Below are positions 10,370-22,087 of a DNA stretch of 64,000 nt, in pieces; within the stretch, counting starts at the first letter, position 1, and each line of letters opens with the position of its first letter. The position numbers and the translations under genes are program-made. Under the pieces are notes generated by a model, which was not told where the DNA came from, did not search any database, and saw nothing but the letters and a program-made list of their open reading frames with translations. The stretch is from assembly GCA_002964805.2 (NCBI GenBank), contig PUDQ02000001.1:7278001-7342000 (forward strand), given 5' to 3'. Source of the DNA: Trametes villosa. Its lineage: Eukaryota; Basidiomycota; Agaricomycetes; Polyporales; Polyporaceae.

Positions 10370-12003
10370 TCAGTCGCCCTCGAGCAGCCCGTTATCGTGC
10401 AAGAAATCGTGGGACTCCATCCTGCCCTTGCTTTCCAGCTGCAGGCAACATTGCACGAGCTTGCCCTCCCGGACATCCTTGCGGAACTGAGCAGTGTCCA
10501 TGCCGGGGTTCCTCTCACTGAGCTCCGCCACCAGCCTCTGCTTGTCCTGTAGTTGTGTCATGGTAAGCTATTCGCCTCGGATGCAGAACGCAGTACACAC
10601 CGCCTTCTGCAGCTTGGGCCACATCGGCTCCAGCTCCACGAACGTGAGCGAGTGCAGGCCGACGTAGAACCAGCCTGCGTCCTGTCGAGCATGGTCAACA
10701 CGCCCGGTACTTTGGCCAGCTACGAAACCAGAGACGTACCTCTTTCAATGGCCAGATGAATATGTTCAAGTCTCCGAGCTTCTGGCACATCTCCTCGGTA
10801 CGCTTCGCCTCTGCCGGGCTGCCCCAACCGATGAGGTACGTCGAGCCGGGCCCCTCGAGTACGATCGGCCTGAACCCAAAGGCCACGATGTCCCCGGGGA
10901 AGATGCGGGTATCGTATCCAGGCATGGACTCCAAGCTATCGCACCCGTTCAGCAACACACCAACTCCCAGAGCACAGCGCTCACCATCCTAACTCCGACT
11001 CCTGCAGTGCGTTCAATCACCTGCTGAGATACAGGAAGCACAGCTCACGCACCGTCTCCTCATCAAGCGCCAGCTGCTCCGACAACACCTCGAAAGGGAT
11101 TGGGCCGTGCTGCACCTCAACGGTCGCGGGGTGTCTATCGAACTCCAAGTACCATTTCACTTTCACCTTCGATCCCGCTCTCGAGGCCGAAGACGCTGCA
11201 TCTGAAACTATCGAGGCAGAGGCAATGCTTGAGATGCTCTCTTGTGAGGACACCGGTGCCCTTGATGCGGCGGGTGTGTCTCTTGGTCGCTCCGTCCTCG
11301 TCAACGGGGGCACGGGGGTTCCCCTGCCTCGAGAACTCGCTACAGAACGAGACGGCCGGATTGTCGTTTCGTCGTCCGAATCTACGCCCGGAGCCACTGG
11401 AGGAGGTTGGGAACGAGTTTGCGCTGCGCCAACATCAGCCTCCGAACGCCGGCCAGCCTCGCAAGTGCATAATGGATTCGCGTTCCCCTGCATTCGGTCG
11501 CATGTACTCTGCTCAGCACCCGCGCCAGCCATCACCACACAGATACATGGGAGCCGCACCTTCAACAGGCCCTTGATCACCTTCTTCGCCTTGTCCAGCT
11601 GTCGCAGCGCGCGATCGCGCTCCTGGGCGATCCTGCTCGTGTCACTGTCCGCGTGTGATGTGCTCCCCGCGCCCGCTCCCGCGAGCTCTCTCCGTAGCGC
11701 CGCGTTCTCCTGCTGCAGCTCGCGGAACTTGAAAGCGCGATCAAGATTCTGCGTCTCCAGTTCTTCAATCTTCGTTTCGAGTGACTTTGTGCGTGTGTCT
11801 GCATCGCGCGCGACTTGCTCGAGCGTGTCATGGGCGCGCTGGGCCGCGGATATCACAGCTGCGAGCTTCAATCGCAGCGACCTATGTCAGCGCCACTGCA
11901 TCCCGACCGCGCGAGGAAGACGAATGCGCACCTCAAGCCGGAGTGACTGCAGATCGGCCACAGGCTGCTGCTCGCCGTCAGAGCTCGCGACAGCGAGTGC
12001 CAT
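10370..12003 (-). CDS. Coiled-coil protein of unknown function
   Basis: About six exons. The first encodes MALAVASSDGEQQPVADLQ and joins, near 11865, a heptad-rich segment (LEQVARDADTRTKSLETKIE and following, about 85 residues) predicted to be a coiled coil. A Ser/Pro/Thr-rich low-complexity region follows. After that comes a compact part beginning KVKWYLEFDRHPATVEV, then SMPGYDTRIFPGDIVAFGF, STYLIGWGSPAEAKRTEEM, GWFYVGLHSLTFVELEPMW and a C-terminal helical part ending HDFLHDNGLLEGD. I do not recognise the domain. The C-terminal half has the even composition of a real globular domain, so this is probably a conserved fungal protein. An intron is inferred in the middle, around 11570-11450, because the reading frame there is of poor coding quality. 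Start chosen at the first ATG in frame with good splice continuity. Confidence 0.65.
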
Positions 12004-12675
12004 CGTCGGGCTGGCAAAGGTCCAAAGGCAGGCGGGGGTAGATGAGCGAAGACGTCAAGGAGGTGAGACGCGAAGCGACCCTAGATGGGCTGCTGCTGTA
12101 AGTGTCACTAGCGTGCCAATGGCCTGATGGCTACAACGACGCTGCCAGGCTTGGGCCGAGTGGCATGCGAGCGTGCCGCACTGGGACCTCGCTCACACCA
12201 GCATTCCTGGGATTCCGAGGTCGCGTCCACGAGCTGGCGGGCTTCTCGCGTTGCCCGAGAAGGCATGTGTGGCTCGCCGAGGGGGGTCCGTCCGTTCCTG
12301 CGCCAGTGGCCGCTAGCGTCTTCCGAGCGCGCTCCGTCCATCCTCTATCGTTCCGCGTCTTGCGTTCACACATTGCATGCTGTCTGCAGTCCGACGCTGA
12401 TATACGCTTGATTTGCGGTCAATGGGGGTGCATTAAAGGACTGGGAAGGGTGAGAGCGACGATCTGCTATCCGATCGCGAGCAGCCGTCCATGTGTGAGC
12501 GCCCCCAAGCCGAGCGTGCGCCTCACGTGGCCGCGACATTGACGATGCGCGCCCCGAGGCACGGTTCGCGGCCTCGGTATCGCGCTCCTCCTCCGCCCTC
12601 GCTATCTCTCCCGACGACGGCCGCGTATAAGTACGCTCGCCGCGGCACACATCTAGCAACCCAACTCAGCCCGCC
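12004..12675. other. Divergent intergenic region with TATA box
   Basis: Shared upstream region of the coiled-coil gene (-) and the amidohydrolase gene (+). Open frames within it are GC-driven and overlapping. The only clear site is the TATA box at 12626. Confidence 0.55.
12626..12633 (+). promoter_or_regulatory. TATA box of the amidohydrolase gene
   Basis: TATAAGTA lies 43-50 bp upstream of the ATG at 12676, set in a GC-rich context. The position fits a short 5'UTR core promoter. Confidence 0.6.
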
Positions 12676-14034
12676 ATGGCCGCCGCGCACCGCCTGCTCG
12701 TCGACATCCACACGCACGTCTACCTCCCGCGCTACGCCGCCTTCCTCCGGAGCCGCGCGTCTGTACCGCGGATCTTCACCCGCACGTCGCCCGAGGGCAA
12801 ACAGGAAGAGCGTTTACTCATCTTGGACGATGAACCTAGCGAGGGGCGTCCCATTGGCGCACAGGTATCTACCGTCCCATGACCCGCTATCTATGCGTGC
12901 TGAACTTGCGCGAAGTACTGGGATAGAGATGAGAAACTCAAATTCATGGACCGGCACTCTATCGACGTTTCCGTCGTAAGGTGCGCAACCCTCTTCATCC
13001 CGCCATCACCATCCTCATTCTGGCATGCGCATGCACGGGCGATAGCTCCGCCAACCCATGGCTCGACTTCCTCCCCGCCCCCGCCGCGCACAAGCTCGCC
13101 GGCGAGCTCAACGCCGACATGGAGGACTACTGCTCCGCTGGCCCCTCGCTGTCCGCGCGCCCGAGCGTGCAGCGTCTCTACGGCTTCGGCCTCCTCCCGC
13201 TCGTCCCTGGGGCGTCCGCGGACTCGCTCGTCTCCACCGTCGAGCACATCGCGGGCCTCCCGCACCTTAAGGGCGTGATCATGGGCACGCGCGGGCTCGG
13301 CAAGGGGCTCGACGACGCCGCGTTAGAGCCGCTGTGGGGCGCGATCGAGAAGGCGGGCTTGGTCGTGTTCCTCCACCCGCATTATGGCGTGGACAAGGAT
13401 GCGTGGGGCGAGCGGGATAACGGGCACGTCCTCCCGCTTGCGCTGGGCTTCCCCTTCGAGACCACAGTGGTACGTAGTCGTCTCCCTGACGTATCCTACG
13501 ACGTCGGCTGAGCAATGACCTCTCCAGGCCACTACACGCCTGATCCTCTCCGGGGTGCTCGACCGCTACCCCAACCTCCGCCTACTCCTCGCCCACTCCG
13601 GCGGCGCCCTCCCCGCGCTCTCCTCCCGGCTCTCCTCCTGCATCGAGCACGACCCCGTCGTCGCCTCCCGCCTCGCGCACGACGCGCGCTACTACCTCGG
13701 CCGTCTCTACTTCGACGCGGTCGCGTACGGCGCCGAGGAGCTCGGCTTCGTCAGCGACACCATCGGGCGCGCGGACAAGTACGCGCAGGCGGGCACGTCC
13801 GCCGCGGCGTCGGGCGCGGGCGCGGCGGACAGCGTCGCACAAAGGCGGCTGGGGAGTGCGCGGATGCTGTTCGGGACGGACCACCCGTTCTTCCCGCCGC
13901 TGGGCGAGGCGGAGAAGTGGAAGAGCGTGGTCGAGAACTTGGAGGCGATCGATGGGGTGTGGGGATGGACGGAGGCTGAGAAGAGCGCGGTGAGGGGCGG
14001 GAATGCGGTTTCGCTATTCGGTTTGGGCGCATGA
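12676..14034 (+). CDS. Metal-dependent amidohydrolase family 2 decarboxylase, ACMSD-like
   Basis: Four exons (12676 to about 12864, about 12922-12979, 13046-13469, 13528-14034) encode roughly 390 residues. The TIM-barrel metal ligands of the family are visible: VDIHTHVY near the N-terminus (HxH), the barrel His in VVFLHPHYGV, the His in LLLAHSGGALP, and the Asp in MLFGTDHPFFPP. The spacing and the segments PFETTVATTRLILSGVLDR and RYPNLRLLLAH match 2-amino-3-carboxymuconate-6-semialdehyde decarboxylase (ACMSD) and related decarboxylases. These remove CO2 without oxidation and would divert the kynurenine pathway from NAD synthesis. Related enzymes acting on resorcylate or uracil-5-carboxylate cannot be excluded. 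The gene faces quinolinate phosphoribosyltransferase, 136 bp away stop to stop, which favours the ACMSD reading. Confidence 0.8.
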
Positions 14035-14170
14035 GTGTGCTGGAGAGGGTCGAGGGCGGGATGTATGGCTACATGTATGTATTGCGATACCCGGCAATGA
14101 TCTACAGCGACATATTGATAACTTCTACACTCGAACCCTCCGTTTTTGCCTTTTTCCCCTGTGGATCTAT

Positions 14171-15559
<1,389 letters not shown>

Positions 15560-15916
15560 GGCGGTTCAGCGCAAAGTAAGCAATCCTCGGACCAGAGGCT
15601 GCTGAGCGATCGTACTAGTAGCGCCCCAGCCCCGGTCCGCACAAACCGGAGCCGCGGGTCGAATGCACTCAAAATGCGACTTTCTCGGTATACTCAGGGC
15701 CTCCGGCCTCAGGCATGGTTTTCCGGCTGGCTCGCACACACAATGAGGTTATCGAGGCACATGGTGATAACTAGCGATGCTACCGACGCTGCGTGTAGTT
15801 TGTCTACCTACAGAAGATAGTCCGACAGTACGGTACGCCATCGTCCATCTCAGAGTGAGTAGTGGTAACTCGGAAACCCGACCAAGAAGAGACGATTGTG
15901 CTCATGACCTTCTCCT
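15560..15916. other. Intergenic region upstream of QPRT
   Basis: Upstream flank of the QPRT gene and 3' flank of the GPI-protein gene. No gene seen. Confidence 0.5.
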
Positions 15917-16642
15917 TTACGCGAGGAAGGCACCGAGGAACGCGAGACCGGCGAAGAGGCCGGCCTGCATGCCCATCGACTGAGCAGCGCCGTTGTTGCC
16001 AGGGGACGTGGAGGTGTCGGAGCTGGTGGGGTTGAGGGCACCAGTGGAGTCGGTACCGGTGGAACCAGCGGAGGCACCAGTAGACTTGGTAGGGGCAGCA
16101 GGGACGGTCCTGCACGTTTCAGGGTCAACATATAGCTCAGTGTCGTTTGACGTGAAGATACTCACAGAGTGCCGCTACCGGCGGAAGCGGTGACAGAGCC
16201 GGAGGTAGCCGAGGAGAACGTCGACGAGCTGGAGGCAGCAATGGTGAACTGCTCAGACTGAGCGAGAATGGTGCTCAAGTTCTCGGCGTCCTTCACGAGG
16301 TTGACCTGGTAGCCAGTGCCGGCCTGCCAACCGCCGCTCGGGGGGTTGACGGTGACGGTGCTCTTGTCCGCGTTCGTATCGACAAGCGCGTCGAGGACCT
16401 GCTGAGTCGGAGGAAACTTGGACTGATGATGTAGTTTTTAGGATATGCTATCCTGCGTTCGTGGGGGTAGCACGCACCTGGTTGGACAGCACGATGGTGA
16501 AGTTCTGAGCATCGGTGCTGACCGAGGTCCAAGAGACCTTGTTGGGGCCGCTGGTGGTCCACCCAGTGCTGTTGGTGGGCTCGGTGACGGAGAAGGCGAA
16601 GGCCGAGGCGGCGAGGGCGAAGAGGACGGCGACGGAACGCAT
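15917..16642 (-). CDS. Kre9/Knh1-like Ser/Thr-rich GPI-anchored cell-surface protein
   Basis: Three exons encode about 190 residues. A cleavable signal peptide (MRSVAVLFALAASAFA) is followed by a small beta-sandwich of the Kre9/Knh1 N-terminal type. It opens with the hallmark FSVTEPTNSTGWTTSGPNKV and continues through NFTIVLSNQ, VLDALVDTNADKSTVTV and SGGWQAGTGYQVNLV. A Ser/Thr/Gly/Pro-rich linker leads to a C-terminal hydrophobic tail (MGMQAGLFAGLAFLGAFLA) preceded by small residues, the pattern of a GPI-attachment signal. Such proteins sit at the plasma membrane or wall and are common in Agaricomycetes; the individual role is unknown. Introns lie near 16480-16425 and 16165-16110. Confidence 0.83.
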
Positions 16643-17148
16643 GGCTGAGGATTAGGATGGGGGTTGAGGTAGGAGGGCAAGGACAGGAGGGTGAATGAAC
16701 GTGGTGAGCGTGCGGCGGCGGGGAGAAAAAGGAGACCTGGCTGGGTGACGGTTCGAAGGCAAGGCGAGAGCGAGCCCGCCACCGCTCGCGGCCGGAGAAG
16801 ATTCGCCGCGCCGGCCGTCGCTGGCGGCGAACTCGTCCTGACACCCCGTCTGCATCAGCCCATATCCGGCCAGATCCCCCTGCCCCTCACAGCCACCGCG
16901 CCCCCAGCCGTCCTCGGCTGCCCGCCCCTCCCTCGGCGGACCCCGTCCGCCGCACGTTTATCCATCCTGCCGTCCCTTCACCGGGTTTCCAAGCCCTCGC
17001 GTTCATGACAAGACTTTTCGCTCACCAGTCAACGCTCGACGTCACCCAGCATTGAAACCTGCATGACTTGGCGCGACATGCAGTATTTGATGCGCGAGCT
17101 GCCAATGGCGCGCGTTCGTGTCGTAAGTCGTACAAGTTACACAACGGT
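16643..17148. other. Intergenic region between the GPI-protein gene and GEMIN2
   Basis: Promoter side of the GPI-protein gene and 3' side of GEMIN2. GC-rich, with no gene or clear motif. Confidence 0.5.
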
Positions 17149-18506
17149 TCACACCGTATCTGCCGACGTCTCTACCTTGGAGAGCAGCTCTTCCGCGTCC
17201 ATCCACAAGTCCCGCTGCCCCCATATCCCTGTGATGACGCCGACGACCATCCAGCACGACGCGTCGTCAATCATCTCCGCGTCCCCGAGTACTTCTCCGG
17301 CCTCGGGCTCGGTGGGTGCGGCACGCCTCCGCCGAAGCTCCCCCATGAGGGAGATGCATGCCCGGGCCAGGTTCCGCAGGAGGCTCGTTTCATCGCTTGA
17401 TATCCAGTCGTCAACGCGCGACAGCAGTGCGAACATCCAGCGTGCGTGCGACTGTGTGATATCCGTCAAAGGTGGAGGTGATTGTTCGAGGCGCACGTTG
17501 ATCCAGTGCGTGAAGTACATCAGGAGATGTAGAGCATATCTCTGGGAACAGTACGCAGTCAGCATACGATAACGCTGCGAACTGAGGGAACATACGTGAT
17601 CGATATGTTGCAACAATGCAGGTGTAGGTTCCCGCGGAAGACAAACTAGAGGCGCTTCGTTCACTTGCGGTGCGCCCACATCCACCATCAAGTTATCTGT
17701 TGAACGGTCTGGCGGAGCGGGCGTCCCGGATGGCGTTGGCAATGAGCGTGCAGCAACTCCAGGTGTCGATGGCTCAGCTCCCATCCCGACATTGTAGCTG
17801 CTGGGCCCCGCCTCAGCGTTTTCGCTCTGCGGAACGTCGTACGAGAGCGACGCGTCCTCCTGCATGTCGTCCGCGAAGGCTCTGGGACCCTGGGCTCTCT
17901 TTTGCCAGCGAGAAACCTTGGGCTGTTTCGGCTTCTTCGGCGGATTCCACTCACTCTCCGGGCGACCAGCGAGGAACGCCCACCATAGATCACGGTCCTT
18001 CATCGCCGGCAGGGGTGCCGAGCTAGATGCAGGGATGTGAATGTGGATAGTGGGTTGGACGGAATTCTGCTGCCTCCGTTAGTACAGACACTGGCAGCGT
18101 AGGGGTAGGTGCGCGCACCTTACGGAAGTTCTTGAACCGCCTCAAGAACAGGTCCCGCCATTCCTCAGAGGGTAGGACGCTCCGCCCTAATGTTGACCCA
18201 CTAGATCCTGGTAGCGGTGCGGCAGGGGGAGCCTCCGGGAGCTCGTAGGGGTTCGCGACTCGCGTTACGTGCGGCAGGTGGCGAGCATCGCGGCTGTACA
18301 CCGAGGGCTCACGATGAGCCTACGTCGAAGGCAGAGTGGGCGAGCGGTACCTACCGGACCATGAAGAGGTACTGCAGCCCGTCCACAGGCACGCCGTCAA
18401 ATGTCTCCGGGAGGTTCGCGACCGGGAGCACCTGTCGCCCCAGCGTGGGTTCTTCGTCGTCCGAGTCGTCCAGCTCCTCATATTTTCTCTTCGTCTGGAG
18501 AGACAT
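17149..18506 (-). CDS. GEMIN2: Gemin2/SIP1, SMN-complex component for snRNP assembly
   Basis: Four or more exons encode about 400 residues. Gemin2 binds SMN and the Sm pentamer during cytoplasmic assembly of spliceosomal snRNPs. The conserved N-terminal motif is present: RQVLPVANLPETFDGVPVDG followed by LQYLF. The next exons give DARHLPHVTRVANPYELPEA, then SEEWRDLFLRRFKNFRK and RDLWWAFLAGRPESEWN. After a disordered linker of about 120 residues, the C-terminal SMN-binding helical domain carries THWINVRLEQ, HARWMFALLSRVDDWISSDE, LLRNLARACISLMGELR and the end signature GVITGIWGQRDLW. The linker makes this protein longer than the human one (280 residues). The start at 18506 (MSLQTKRKYEELDDSDDEE) is in frame with the first conserved block. 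It is divergent from the next gene across 256 bp. Confidence 0.9.
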
Positions 18507-18762
18507 GTTGTACGAGTCGCTCTCCTACGGGCCGTTGGACGTAGCGGCAAGACAGGTGGTGCTCGTGGACGCGCGAGTCTGAGTTAGACGCGGATTCAGA
18601 TCGAAGAGACGAATTATGGGCGCCTACTGTAAACCCGCACTTCCTTCGCGCGCTCTCGCACTGCAGCTACTTTCAAGCCACTCATACTCCGCCTTGTTCA
18701 AACTCGCTGTGTGGCGCGCGCGACCCGTTAATTAGGGCGCTGAATAGCCGTCTGAAGCAATT
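18507..18762. promoter_or_regulatory. Short bidirectional promoter region, GEMIN2 and Lys-rich gene
   Basis: A 256-bp gap separates two divergently oriented start codons, so both promoters must overlap here. No TATA box is evident in either direction. Confidence 0.5.
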
Positions 18763-19973
18763 ATGGCGGACGGCGAGCAAGATGGCCCAGACCTGGAGAC
18801 GCTGCAGGCGCAGATCGACATGTCCATGGCCTTCACGCAGAACATCGTCTCGGGCTGGATGAAGTCCTCCAAAGCGAAGCTCCCCTCCTCGTCCGCCCGC
18901 AACGACGACAAGGAGCTCGAAGAATACATGCGCCGCCCCGCGCGGTACGCCCCCATCTCGCCTCCCATCGCACCGCTCCCACTGACGCTTTACATGCTAC
19001 GAACGGCAGGCTCGGCGTCGGCGCGGCGGCGCCCGAGGCGACCGGGGTGTTCGGGCGCGAGACCGCGAAGCTGCGCAGCAGGCTCGCGGGCAAGGGCAAG
19101 AAGCGCGAGCGCGACAGCGACGGCGAGGACGGCCCCGCGCGCACGGGCACGACGGCCGGCGGCGGTGCCACCGCCGAGTCGGACGACGACGAGGACAGCA
19201 GGGCGCGGGCGATCACGAAGAAGGCGCGGGTCGACCCCTTTGCGGCGAAGGACAAGGGCAAGAAGAAGAAGAACAAGAAGGACCCTGCGGTCATCCCTGC
19301 GGCGGCGGAGGCCGCCAAATCGGCGCGGGCGCGCACACCGCCCGTGGGTGGTGGGGCGGAGGACGTCGAGATGGGGGAGGCCCACGAGGCGGCCCGCGAG
19401 GCGGTATCCCCGGAGAACGACGCTGCGCTGCCCGCGCCGTCAAAACGGAAGAGGAAGAAGAAGCACAAGGCCAACGTGGGCCAGGATGATGCGCAGCCGA
19501 GGAGCCCTCCGCCTGCGGTGCACGACGCGGCGGCGTCCCCGGTGCCTGAGAAGAAGGCCGTCGCGCGCAAGGAACGGCCGACAGAGTCCTCCCCGACGTC
19601 GAAATCGCTTGCAGCTCCCGTCGGGGCATCTTTACGTGGTGGGTGTTTGCTTACAGAGGGTATGGTACGCGATGACGTTAAACCGGGCATTTTAGCGTCC
19701 GGTGCTGCACCCTCGCAGCCTTCTGCGCTATCGCCTGCGCCTGCTGGCGCCGCTGTGGTGGCCTCGAAGGCGTCGTCGGTCGTACCTCAGGACCGACCTG
19801 GATTCCCTCTATTGAATCTCTCGGGACCTCCGCCATCAAACGACGGAGAGGCCTCAGGGTCTCCGAAGAAGAAGCGCAAGCGAAAGAAGAAGAAAAAGAA
19901 GACCGTGGCGCAGTCTGCGGACGGTCCAGATGCGGCAGACGGGGAGGGAGAGGAGGGTAGCGAGGACGACTAG
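18763..19973 (+). CDS. Lys-rich nuclear/nucleolar protein of unknown function, DUF3245-like
   Basis: Two exons: 18763 to about 18943, and from about 19010 to 19973. The N-terminal part contains NIVSGWMKSS and, across the intron, RRPARLGVGA, a W...(R)PxRLGLGA pattern that I associate with the DUF3245 family. The rest is low complexity and very basic, with several poly-lysine clusters (GKKKKNKKD, KRKRKKKHK, KKKRKRKKKKKK) that would serve as nuclear or nucleolar localisation signals, alternating with acidic and Ala/Pro-rich stretches. It ends in an acidic tail (EGEEGSEDD). No catalytic motif is seen. The domain name is from memory of the pattern and is the least certain part of this call; that the frame is coding is well supported by length and composition. 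Confidence 0.7.
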
Positions 19974-20267
19974 ACGGGCCTTCGACATCCGACGTACCAT
20001 GGACGTCCATGTTTGGCCACATGTAGCTTCACTTGAATCACTTCATCTTGTATGCGTCACTCGCTCTGCTATGTACCTCCATGGTTATCCACAATTTGTA
20101 GTTCGACAACAAGATCCATAGCACCATCCAATTTCACAGAGTCTGCGGTATCCGACTGTAAAACACCGATATCAATAGTACAGACAATCCAGCATACATG
20201 AAACCCTCCAAGATAGATAAGCGCATACATAGTGTCCCCGTAATTGATACCTGTTCATAAAAAATCG

Positions 20268-20858
20268 TCACCGATGCCACCAGGTATGCCCATTTGAGGT
20301 GCGATCCAGCTTCATAGCATAAGCTTCATCCCTCCTCTGCCTCCTGCGCTTCTGGCGTTCCCTACGCCGCTCCTTGGCCGCTGTCTTCATGAGATATCTC
20401 CCCTTCTCCCTAAGATGTCGCTTTCCCAAGAGGCATCCCGCGAGGAATGTGCCGAGGCCATGGTGGTGTGCCTTGACACGGTGGTGGAAGTGTAGGAAGG
20501 GGTGCCGCCGCGAGTACCGCTCGCGGTAGCGGTCGTCGTAGCGAGGGTCGTCGTGATGCCGGCGATGGCGAGAATGCGAGCGGGAGTGGGAATGCGAGTG
20601 TGAATGTGCGTGTCCGTGCGAATGCGAGTGCGAGTGTGCGTGTCCATGGGAGTGCGAGCGGTGGGCGTGGTCGTGTTCGGGGCGCCTGCGGCTGCGTCTG
20701 GGGAAGATCCAGAGCACGGTGCCGCCACTACCGCCGCGGGTGCGTGTGCGGTACTCCTCTGGGTGCTCCTTCCTGTATATGCGTAGAGCGCGGGCCTGCT
20801 TCATCTCGTGGAGACCCCGCCGGCGTGTGGCCTCGCTGCCTAAGAGCGTCCCGCGCAT
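20268..20858 (-). CDS. His-rich, Arg-rich basic protein of unknown function
   Basis: One exon gives about 196 residues from the ATG at 20858 (MRGTLLGSEATRRRGLHEMK). The centre (roughly residues 60-105) is an almost perfect alternation of His with Ser, Gly or Ala (HSHGHAHSHSHSHGHAH-type), turning into Arg-His. The flanks are basic, and a conserved-looking C-terminal part reads FHHRVKAHHHGLGTFLAGCL, then basic helices. The His array could bind Zn, Ni or Cu. The open frame continues a little upstream of this ATG with an Arg/His-rich, coding-like composition and an AG acceptor-like site near 20920, so an additional 5' exon is possible; I found no donor in the right phase. Confidence 0.6.
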   Translation of the reverse strand: MRGTLLGSEATRRRGLHEMKQARALRIYRKEHPEEYRTRTRGGSGGTVLWIFPRRSRRRPEHDHAHRSHSHGHAHSHSHSHGHAHSHSHSHSRSHSRHRRHHDDPRYDDRYRERYSRRHPFLHFHHRVKAHHHGLGTFLAGCLLGKRHLREKGRYLMKTAAKERRRERQKRRRQRRDEAYAMKLDRTSNGHTWWHR

Positions 20859-22087
20859 CTTAGTCACCCAGCCGTGGACCGTCGAGGCCTTGTGCCGATG
20901 ACGACGATGAGCCCTGTCCTCCTCCTGGTCACATACCGGTCAGTTCGCGCGAAGTACATGGTAGATTAGAAGCGACAACGCACCGAGTCCCATTCCACCG
21001 ACCCTATGACTGGCATAGTTGTGATATCTCAGCTAACGCAAGATGATGGTGTGCTGAGAGAGACAGACAGAGAACGCGCTGAGGGTATATGGTGTTTTGT
21101 GCGGACGTCCCACGAGCCGACCCCAGAATCGCCTAGGTCATCGTTCGCCCGATCGGGCACGGCATTTGTTTGTACACGCGCGCGTCACGGCGCACGTGAG
21201 TTTGGGTTACACGCGTCAAGCCTCATTTCCGCGCCCGTCCACGCGTCGCGCGCCCACAACGCGTGTGCTGGGGTCGCAATCAACTCCACAGGGCGTGTAC
21301 GTTTGCTACAGTATGACACATAGGCATGGTTTACTGACACAGTGCTGCATGTGGGGGAGTAACTAGCGATTGCAAGCATGTCTGGCGGGTGTGGCAATCG
21401 TTATGACGATTGATACAGGTATTTACAGCGTGGGCACCCCTGCAGAGCCGCTGCGGCTTGACGCGCTGACGGCGTACCAGAAGAGCGTCCGCCGCCGTCG
21501 GATGAGAACTCGGGGACCCCCACAGTTCTGTTCACCTATTAGTACGTTCCGCACCTGGTCCGTTCCAAGAGTCGTTCGTAGCCAGTAATATGCGAGAAAA
21601 CTGTCAGGGTGGCCTCGTCAGATTGTGGGTCCAAGCTTCCAGTGTCCCAAGGTCATCGATATGAAGTGGCCGCGATGCGGCAACGTCGTCGGAACGCCCT
21701 CCTCGACGGCGGAGCGGGGACAGGCACTGCCGAAGCGCCCTATAAGAGGTAATTTTGCCACGTGAAAGCGACAGATGGGCGAATTTGGCGCCACAAGGGG
21801 AGGCCTCGACCGCTCTCGCGCGCTCCTCTCCAGGCCAGGTCGACCGATCCGCTGACTTTCGCGGCGTTCTCGACTCGCTCGCGGTCTGCACCTGCTGCGT
21901 TGCCATCCTGCCGTACGTTCTGACCCTGCCCGTCCCGAGCCATGGTCGTGCTCGAGGCCCCTCATAAAGCCCTTGCAGCGCGGCGCACTGCACGTATCTC
22001 TTTTCGAGCCTCTTCCAGCACCGCGCCATCACTCTTCGTCCATACCCGCATACCGCCCTGATCCCTCGAGCCGCGCGGGCTTCGATC
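20859..22087. other. Intergenic region upstream of the protoglobin gene
   Basis: No gene recognised over about 1.2 kb. Visible motifs are an E-box CACGTG at 21193-21198 and TATAAGAG at 21741, about 345 bp upstream of the protoglobin ATG. A leader intron would be needed if that TATA is used. A CATAAAG element near 21963 is a closer alternative. Confidence 0.45.
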
